A DNA stretch of 64,000 bases from Absicoccus intestinalis. GTDB taxonomy: Bacteria > Bacillota_I > Bacilli_A > Erysipelotrichales > Erysipelotrichaceae. The translations under genes were made by a program, and so were the position numbers. Where the stretch lies: positions 62,001-126,000 of the forward strand of contig NZ_JALBUS010000002.1 of NCBI RefSeq assembly GCF_033971885.1. Direction: 5' to 3'. Under the pieces are notes generated by a model. It ran no database searches. It was not told the DNA's origin and worked only from the letters and a program-made list of their open reading frames with translations. This document shows, in pieces, positions 58,404 through 64,000 of the stretch (within the stretch, counting starts at the first letter, position 1; every line of letters begins with the position of its first letter).

Positions 58404-58770
58404 GTGTTCTTACCTCAAGTCTTGCCCTGTTTCGTTCGACTTTTTTGTGAACAAAGTAAAGGATCAGATCATCCGGCAGAACGTAATAGAGTTCCATCTG
58501 CCGGATGCATATCAACACATCTGCGATTTCTTCGGCCATATTGCGAAGGAATGGGTTCTCTGAAGTAAGATCAAGCATATACACGTCCACGTATCTTGCC
58601 GCCTTACTAATTGCTTTCTGCAGTTCGGACAGTTCTTCCATAGCAATCAGACTTTGATGCTCGATACCGTAGTAATCAAGCACCTTAAGCTGATGCTTAT
58701 CGTCTATCAATGTTCTTAGTGGTGTTTCTTGATTAATCATCTTCATCATCTCCAATTGTTTTTTTTCCAA
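58384..58770 (-). CDS. MazG-like nucleotide pyrophosphohydrolase
   Basis: 128 residues. The all-alpha NTP pyrophosphohydrolase motif is read in MEELSELQKAISKA (EExxEL, about 40-55) and MAEEIADVLICIRQ (ExxD, about 77-90). It would hydrolyse non-canonical dNTPs or lower the alarmone response. First gene after the origin-like region; overlaps VRR-NUC by 20 bp. Confidence 0.84.
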   Translation of the reverse strand: MEKKQLEMMKMINQETPLRTLIDDKHQLKVLDYYGIEHQSLIAMEELSELQKAISKAARYVDVYMLDLTSENPFLRNMAEEIADVLICIRQMELYYVLPDDLILYFVHKKVERNRARLEVRTHGRETD

Positions 58771-58781
58771 ATCTTTTTGAC

Positions 58782-59100
58782 TGGAAACGCGGAAACGGAA
58801 ACGGTGAGGTTTAAAACTTTATACGCGTATACGCGTGTATGTGCGTATTATACGCGTGTATATGCTATATATTATATATTTTACTAAGTTATAAGAATTA
58901 CCGTTTCCACCGTTTCCAATAGCTCTAAAACGCTTATTTTATCGCTTTTCAACTGGAAACAGTGACCGATTTCACCGTTTCCAAAAAAGCATTTTACCGT
59001 TTCCACCGTTTCCAAGTTCATTTATTATTAAACATTTAATTTAATCTTAACCGTTTCCATTTTGGCTTCACCGTTTCCAATTTGAACGCCACCGTTTCCA
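58782..59100. repeat. Iteron array, candidate phage replication origin
   Basis: ACCGTTTCCA or its core occurs eight times on the plus strand (58900-58918 twice, 58974-58983, 58996-59014 twice, 59050-59059, 59070-59079, 59091-59100), and TGGAAAC/GGAAACGG occurs several times inverted (58782-58806, 58954-58960). A CG-alternating then AT-rich stretch (58819-58890) lies inside. The gene gap between primase/helicase and MazG is exactly this array. It could serve as origin bound by the VapE-type protein. Confidence 0.8.
58819..58882. other. Alternating TATACGCG tract and AT-rich DNA-unwinding candidate
   Basis: TATACGCGTATACGCGTGTA followed by GTGCGTATTATACGCGTGTA and a long TA-alternating run. 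Purine-pyrimidine alternation over some 60 bp favours easy melting or Z-DNA. It is flanked on both sides by iterons. Confidence 0.55.
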
Positions 59101-59102
59101 GT

Positions 59103-61445
59103 TTATTGCCTGGTTTCTGGATTGATGTACACTTTTTGTTTGCCATATTCTGGCCCTCTCTGCCTTGGTGATTTCCCTTTTGGCCATCCGATATGGTCCA
59201 TGATGGCCTTCAGTTCTCTCTGGTCCGAGTTAGTAAATTTGATCCGTGAACCTTGCATGACCTCGCACCATATCTCCAACAGACTGACGCAGTCACGTAC
59301 CTCGGTGCCTTGTACCCTGTCCTCATCGGTATCATTGAGCCACTGGATTCGGCTTCCAAGGTCCATATCTTTCCATCCTTTTGGCAGTTTGGTGTCGAGA
59401 TAATTGCGTACCAGGTCCTCACGTACAGAACGATAGGTATACTCTTCCTGCGCTTCCGTCGCTTTCTTCTCAAGCTCATCTGGAAGATACAGCTTCTCGC
59501 CTTGTCTGAAGTACGCCGTTGCCTCTGCCCATATCTGATCACGTTCCTTAGGAAGGCCCTCAAATATCGATTTGGTCGCTCGATCAGCATCCGTACCGAT
59601 TGGCCAGAAGCGTCGGCTTCCTGTATAGTCCCTTAGAAACTCTGTGTCATTGGTCGTCCCGAAGAAGACACATTGCCTTGGGTTGTCAGATACACGTCTT
59701 GCATAGGCCTTTCTATATCGGTCCTCTCGCTTGGATATGAACTGCTTCATGGCTTCTATATCTGCACGCTTGGCGGCACTCAATTCGGACCACTCAAGGA
59801 TCCATGCACCTTGCAGTGCCTCATATCCTTCTTTACCGGATATCGATGTGATCGAGTCACTGAACCACTCTCCACCAAGAATGGACAGCATGTGGCTCTT
59901 GCCGATGCCCTGTCGACCTACGAACACGGTCATGTAGTCCATCTTGCATCCTGGTGTAAATACTCTTGCTACGGCGGCCGTCAAGCTCTTTCGAGCCACG
60001 GCGCGCACATACTCAGAATCCTCACTGCCTAGATAGTCGATGAACAGTGTATCCAGTCGCTTGATACCGTCCCATTTCAATGACTTGAGGTACTCGCGTA
60101 CTGGATGGAATGCGTGTCTTTCCTGGACATATGCGATCGCATCATCTGTCTTTCCTCGAGCCACCAACTTGTATTTCTTCTCAAGGTAATACCTTAACGA
60201 GGCATCGTCGGTATCGGTCCATGTGGCATCCGTCTGATCATAGGGCCACCATGGCAGACTTCCAAGCTTGACAGGCTTCTGTCTGAACTGATCATATCCG
60301 CCGATGCCATCTTTGATATTTGGATCGTTCAGTAGGATTTGAACAATATTATCTGTGGTCTGTTTCAGGTTGCCTTTCTTGTCGTATTCGAGCTTCTCGA
60401 GCCATGAGGTATCACTTTCTTCTGTCTCGTCACCGAAGTCCTCCTGGAGCGCTTCCGCCTTGTCCAACGCCAATTGCTGGCGTGTATTAGAGTCCTTTTC
60501 CATGAGCTCGACCATCTTTTCATTGGACACTTTATCTTCAAGATCCGGCCACTTATGGAGCCGTACGAGGTCGTAGGCATTGCACAGCTTCTGACCGGTT
60601 GGGTCGGTATTGTGATTGGAGTACGCGAACTTATCATCATAGATGACCAGTCCGCCACTGGTCGACCCCTTGGCATAGGTCCATCGGTTCGGGTCCGCCG
60701 TTGGTGTGTATTCATCTGGAATAAATGTATCGATGGCTTCCTGTATCGTGTAGGCACGGCAGAAGGCCCCGATCCAACCCTGTTTGGATAGCGGATCTTC
60801 CGCCTTAGAGGCTACTTTTTTATGTACCTCGGTCTCATGTGATGACCGAGGCCAGTAGCTCATGTCCGTCCAGTCCGGATACTCGGCTAACACTGCATCC
60901 GGATCCAGCAGATCACCATCCTCGACCTGGCATACATACTCACCATCCTTGGATGTAGACGGCCAGAACATCATTCGCGCCGGCTGATATGTCGTATCAT
61001 CGAACCGATCCATGCCGATGAACTCGGCCTGTTTTCTAGCTATGGCCTCGTATTCGTCCGGTGTGACCGGTCGTGATAATGGTATGCACCATCTATACTT
61101 AGGCTTTTCTGGCGTATGCTTATGTGTACTGTAGATGACACACGCATAGCCGTAGAGCATGTCTATATTGTCTATAAACTCACTGTCTGCAAAGTCTGCA
61201 TCCAGTGTGATCATGGAGCGTGACAGTACGCTCTGATTGTTGCGCCGTCCGCCTTTGAGCTCACCGCCGACAAAACCGCCCACATCTTTGATTTCCGACT
61301 GCTCATCGCGACTCATTGACTTATATTCAGCCACCGTCTCGCGTGTTCGTACGGTGCTCTTTAGGCGCTCTGTGAATGCGTCCCATGTGATATCCAGATT
61401 ATGATACTGTTTTTGCCGACGGCTCTTGCACGTCGCTATTTTCAT
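59103..61445 (-). CDS. VapE-type primase/helicase
   Basis: 780 residues. The N-terminal half (about 1-330) looks like a primase/PriCT part (LDADFADSEFI, KYRWCIPLSRPVTPDEYEAIARKQAEFIG). The C-terminal half is a virulence-associated-E SF3-like ATPase: Walker A GRQGIGKSH (about 508), motif B WILEWSELS (about 543), sensor GTTND (about 590), arginine-finger region GSRRFWPI. It lies next to the iteron array and the polymerase, so it is the probable replication initiator. Its Shine-Dalgarno is a run of eight G (61451-61458). Confidence 0.93.
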   Translation of the reverse strand: MKIATCKSRRQKQYHNLDITWDAFTERLKSTVRTRETVAEYKSMSRDEQSEIKDVGGFVGGELKGGRRNNQSVLSRSMITLDADFADSEFIDNIDMLYGYACVIYSTHKHTPEKPKYRWCIPLSRPVTPDEYEAIARKQAEFIGMDRFDDTTYQPARMMFWPSTSKDGEYVCQVEDGDLLDPDAVLAEYPDWTDMSYWPRSSHETEVHKKVASKAEDPLSKQGWIGAFCRAYTIQEAIDTFIPDEYTPTADPNRWTYAKGSTSGGLVIYDDKFAYSNHNTDPTGQKLCNAYDLVRLHKWPDLEDKVSNEKMVELMEKDSNTRQQLALDKAEALQEDFGDETEESDTSWLEKLEYDKKGNLKQTTDNIVQILLNDPNIKDGIGGYDQFRQKPVKLGSLPWWPYDQTDATWTDTDDASLRYYLEKKYKLVARGKTDDAIAYVQERHAFHPVREYLKSLKWDGIKRLDTLFIDYLGSEDSEYVRAVARKSLTAAVARVFTPGCKMDYMTVFVGRQGIGKSHMLSILGGEWFSDSITSISGKEGYEALQGAWILEWSELSAAKRADIEAMKQFISKREDRYRKAYARRVSDNPRQCVFFGTTNDTEFLRDYTGSRRFWPIGTDADRATKSIFEGLPKERDQIWAEATAYFRQGEKLYLPDELEKKATEAQEEYTYRSVREDLVRNYLDTKLPKGWKDMDLGSRIQWLNDTDEDRVQGTEVRDCVSLLEIWCEVMQGSRIKFTNSDQRELKAIMDHIGWPKGKSPRQRGPEYGKQKVYINPETRQ

Positions 61446-61450
61446 CTTGT

Positions 61451-61458
61451 CCCCCCCC
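61451..61458 (-). promoter_or_regulatory. G8 Shine-Dalgarno of the primase/helicase gene
   Basis: On the minus strand AGGGGGGGGACAAG precedes the ATG at 61445. The homopolymer replaces the usual AGGAGG, so slippage would alter spacing and strength of the ribosome site. Confidence 0.7.
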
Positions 61459-61460
61459 TA

Positions 61461-63431
61461 TCAATCCTTCTTATAGTAGCTGGATGTGAAGCCGTCACCT
61501 TTGAGCATCAGTCCAGGTGCCCACTCGATCGGTGTGGCCATGATATCCAGTATCTTTTTATAGATTTCCTCTTTTTGCTCTGCCGGTACCTCGCATATGA
61601 TTTCATCATGCACATGCATGACGATCGGTATACCTGCTCTGTCGCATCGGTAGAAGGTTTCGGCCAGGCAGTCCCTGGCGATGGCCTGGACAACGTTCTC
61701 GGTCAGCTTGCCGCCCCATGTTGTAATGGTCGTCCACTTGTGCGCCTGGTTGAGACCGTCGAACTCGATATGACCGTCCTTGATACGAGGGTTGACGTAC
61801 GCGATATTACGACCGCTTGGCAGTCGGATATAGACCTGATTGCCATGTCGGAAGCACATCATATTGCGATCCAGTGTGACTGTTTCGCCCTGGATGGCGC
61901 CCTCGAAAGCGTGACCTAGAGTGTACCAGTATTTATGGATGTGCGGACTGGATCGGCGCCATCGGTCGACGGTTTCCTGCATCTCTTTTTCGGACATGCC
62001 GAGTTTATCGGCTTTGAAGTTCTTCATTGCTGGTACTCCGCCGCCATAGCCAAGCGCCAGTTCCGCGATCTTGCCTTTTTGGCGCAGTTCTCCATTGACA
62101 CCATGCTTGACCACGGGCACACCGAACATCTGCGAAGCCGATGCACAGTAGATGTCTCCGCCTTTTTCGAACACCTTCATGCGCCATGTTTCACGCGTAA
62201 GCCAGGCGATCACACGGGCTTCGATAGCACTGTAATCAGCGACCGCAAAGGAACATCCGGGCTTTGGTATGATGGCCGTACGGATCAACGTAGAAAACAC
62301 GTCATTCATGCTCGGGTAGAGCATCTCGAGCACGTCCCAGTTGCCATCTTTGACCAGGCTTCTCGCTGTGTCCAGATCATCAAACTTAGGCTTTGGGAAG
62401 TTCTGCGGCTGTATCAATCGTCCGGCCCATCGTCCTGTCCGTCCGCCATAGAATTGAAAGCATCCGTGTACCCGTCCATCAAGGCATACCGAGCGCGTAA
62501 AGGCATCATATTTTTTTACGGATGTCTTGCCAAGCTCCTTTCTAAGCTCGAGCATCTCGCGCGTTTCCGGTTGGATATCGTCACTTTCCAACATGTCGTC
62601 GATCGCGCTCTTGCGCAGCGTATCGATCTTATGTCCTTCCTTCTCCTCAAGCCAACCTTTCAGCTGGACGATGGATCGGGGATTCTCAAGACCGGTCAAT
62701 AATTTGGCCCGTGCCATCAGATCATCGGAGTGATGCGTACCGTAGCTCTCGATTGCAGATACCATATCCATATCGATCTGTATGCCTCGATCGTTGATAC
62801 GCTGATCAATGTACCAGTAGACCCACTCCGATGGCTTGATTGGTGTCATGCGATTGAGCTTGTCCCATATGGCTCGCTCGGCGATCACATCACGGCGATT
62901 GTACTCAATGAAAAGCTCCCACTTGTCCGGAGCATCCTTCGGTCGGTTGATGGTGCGTCCGCCGTTAGCCTTGGTAGGCTTGCACGGCTTGCAGAAGTAC
63001 TGTATAAGACGCCGTCCGGTATCGAGCTTGGTCTCATCCTCACCCAATCCAAGTGCCGGACCTAATTGTGCCAAGCTTGCTGGGTATCCCTGTTCACTGG
63101 CCATGATCATAGTATCTTCCCACTGATCAGGCGGCAGATAGTGACCCTTAGAACATAGATATTGCGATAAGCATACGCGCTCGAAATTGGCATTGTGCGC
63201 GACCTTGAGCACTTTTGGATCCGCGATATCCATCCTCAATGGAATCGGTATATCCTCTTTGGTGACGTCAATGACCTTGACCGGTCCGTCGTCATACGCA
63301 TATCCAAAAAGAAGTATGCGAAAGTCGTCGCTTTCTGCATACTTGTATAGGCCGCACTTGGCGAGGTCGACACTGGAGAAGGTCTCCAGGTCGATGTGCA
63401 GTATCTTAGAATAGATCATCATCGTCATCTT
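61461..63431 (-). CDS. Family A DNA polymerase
   Basis: 656 residues from the ATG at 63431 (MTMMIYSKILHIDLETFSS), where GAGG lies 9 bp upstream; the longer frame up to 63578 has no ribosome site and lies within the upstream gene. The N-terminal 3'-5' exonuclease has HIDLETFS (DxE), the polymerase has ADYSAIEARVIAWL (motif A) and MHVHDEII (motif C). It copies the phage genome. It overlaps the end of the ssDNA-binding gene. Confidence 0.93.
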   Translation of the reverse strand, partial: KMTMMIYSKILHIDLETFSSVDLAKCGLYKYAESDDFRILLFGYAYDDGPVKVIDVTKEDIPIPLRMDIADPKVLKVAHNANFERVCLSQYLCSKGHYLPPDQWEDTMIMASEQGYPASLAQLGPALGLGEDETKLDTGRRLIQYFCKPCKPTKANGGRTINRPKDAPDKWELFIEYNRRDVIAERAIWDKLNRMTPIKPSEWVYWYIDQRINDRGIQIDMDMVSAIESYGTHHSDDLMARAKLLTGLENPRSIVQLKGWLEEKEGHKIDTLRKSAIDDMLESDDIQPETREMLELRKELGKTSVKKYDAFTRSVCLDGRVHGCFQFYGGRTGRWAGRLIQPQNFPKPKFDDLDTARSLVKDGNWDVLEMLYPSMNDVFSTLIRTAIIPKPGCSFAVADYSAIEARVIAWLTRETWRMKVFEKGGDIYCASASQMFGVPVVKHGVNGELRQKGKIAELALGYGGGVPAMKNFKADKLGMSEKEMQETVDRWRRSSPHIHKYWYTLGHAFEGAIQGETVTLDRNMMCFRHGNQVYIRLPSGRNIAYVNPRIKDGHIEFDGLNQAHKWTTITTWGGKLTENVVQAIARDCLAETFYRCDRAGIPIVMHVHDEIICEVPAEQKEEIYKKILDIMATPIEWAPGLMLKGDGFTSSYYKKD

Positions 63432-64000
63432 CTTCGACCTCATCGGCGAAGTCGGTAAGTCCAGACACGCGGCCGCCCATAAAGTCGCCGTCTTTCTTTT
63501 TGATGACATTGGACAGACCGCACGCGATACCGGTACCAGTACGGCTGTATGGATAGAAATTGAAAGTGATCTTGCCATAACATCCGGAATAGACTTCTTC
63601 TTTGATCTGTTCCGGTTGCAGTTTCATGACGACCCCTTTTGACAGGATGCAGACATCCGGTGCAGTCACTGCTTTGGCGGTCATCATGTATTTGCCTTTA
63701 TAATCGGTATTGTCCATATAGCGCTCATCCTCATCGCAATCGACTAGGATGCCGTTGATCGTTCCTGGCTTTCTTTTTAATGGCGTGGCCTTGTTCGCAA
63801 ACAATTGGCCAAACTTCTCGATGCCCTCCTGTTTGGCTTCGTTGTAGTTATCTTTGATTGTTTCCAAAGTCTTGTGATCGCTTTTATCGATAAGAATCGA
63901 TACACTGTATTTTGGGTTTGGTGCATCATTATAGGCATATGGCTCCGCTAAGTGAACAAATGTAAATCTTACTAATCCTGTTTTTACTCTTTTTACTGGC
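63406..64000 (-). CDS. DUF2815-type ssDNA-binding protein, 5' partial
   Basis: The frame runs open to the right edge, so the start is outside the window. About 197 residues are visible: VKRVKTGLVRFTFVHLAEPYAYND, then PKYSVSILIDKSDHKTLETIKDNYNEA, an OB-fold pattern (VxxGxVRFSYxxxxEP...PKYSxSIxIPK) of the DUF2815 family of phage ssDNA-binding proteins. An internal TTG at 63867 is not a start. The C-terminus is very acidic (FADEVEEDDDDDLF), typical of SSBs that recruit partners. Next to the polymerase. Confidence 0.88.
   Translation of the reverse strand, partial: PVKRVKTGLVRFTFVHLAEPYAYNDAPNPKYSVSILIDKSDHKTLETIKDNYNEAKQEGIEKFGQLFANKATPLKRKPGTINGILVDCDEDERYMDNTDYKGKYMMTAKAVTAPDVCILSKGVVMKLQPEQIKEEVYSGCYGKITFNFYPYSRTGTGIACGLSNVIKKKDGDFMGGRVSGLTDFADEVEEDDDDDLF

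Noticed and set aside
58782..59100. CRISPR array
   Set aside because: Repeats are about 10 bp, occur in both orientations and have irregular spacing; no cas genes. Iterons fit better.
61935..62702. 255-codon plus-strand frame
   Set aside because: Antisense to the family A polymerase, whose catalytic motifs are intact; no ribosome site.

Overview
The window comes from a low-GC Gram-positive (Firmicutes-type) chromosome with an integrated siphovirus-like prophage. The host signs are a mannose-family PTS, a PRD-domain activator, CcpA-type cre sites, strong Shine-Dalgarno sequences, tRNA genes with encoded CCA ends, a yybP-ykoY-type manganese riboswitch and a YhaM/RimO/RecX gene set. A gut Erysipelotrichia-like host is my best guess, but the window holds no rRNA or other marker that proves it. 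The left half (about 1-31.1 kb) is host DNA. From about 32.9 kb to the right edge is a more GC-rich prophage, read almost entirely on the minus strand and cut by the window end.

Host region, 1-13.6 kb: a fermentation locus. A PRD activator (3256-5193, plus) sits beside a minus-strand operon for a class II aldolase, an iron alcohol dehydrogenase, a 2-hydroxyacid dehydrogenase and an MFS carrier. Beyond it lie two more minus-strand transcription units. One is MFS carrier, butyrate kinase, phosphate acyltransferase, esterase and Sfp-type phosphopantetheinyl transferase. The other is acyl carrier protein, thiolase-like enzyme, DUF35 OB-fold protein and ThuA-like protein. All three minus-strand promoters carry the same element, TTTCC-N10-GG flanked by A/T, exactly 5 bp upstream of the -35 box. 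This ties them into one regulon, presumably under the adjacent activator. Two of them also have cre-like sites over the -35 box. The gene set suggests that an acyl group is formed on a dedicated carrier protein, passed to CoA and cashed in as ATP through acyl phosphate. The substrate is unknown.

Host region, 13.8-31.1 kb: seven tRNA genes in one operon (Arg, Pro, Met, Ile2, Ser, fMet, Phe). Next comes a P-type metal ATPase controlled by a manganese riboswitch whose conserved 3' part is also one arm of a terminator. Then a seven-gene overlapping operon combines glycolipid glycosyltransferases and a flippase-like protein with YhaM, RimO, an inosine-DNA glycosylase and a dUTPase; one of its proteins is a single-chain fusion of a GT4 glycosyltransferase with RecX. 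A DeoR regulator with PTS EIIA-EIIB-EIIC-EIID follows, then a repeat-bearing AT-rich spacer and two small membrane-protein genes.

Junction, 31.1-32.95 kb: a plus-strand two-gene operon (acidic protein plus a protein with a C-terminal XRE HTH) has a 20-bp perfect palindrome inside its promoter. AT-rich DNA with paired repeats and a candidate small RNA follows. I read this as the late-gene end of the prophage with a moron-like operon, but no att site could be fixed.

Prophage, 32.95-64 kb (transcribed right to left): ssDNA-binding protein (partial), family A DNA polymerase, VapE-type primase/helicase, an iteron array that looks like the replication origin, MazG-like protein, VRR-NUC nuclease, SNF2-type helicase, sigma-like late regulator, terminase, portal, a MuF head protein with a C-terminal toxin-like domain and a candidate immunity gene, scaffold, capsid, head-tail joining genes, tail tube, Gp15, a 1300-residue tape measure, Dit, Gp37-like protein, baseplate and fibre genes, XkdX, holin and a CHAP-GH25 endolysin. 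Two of three tandem short fibre genes end in G-homopolymers (G10 and G8) that look slippage-prone. Integrase, repressor and the other att site lie outside the window.
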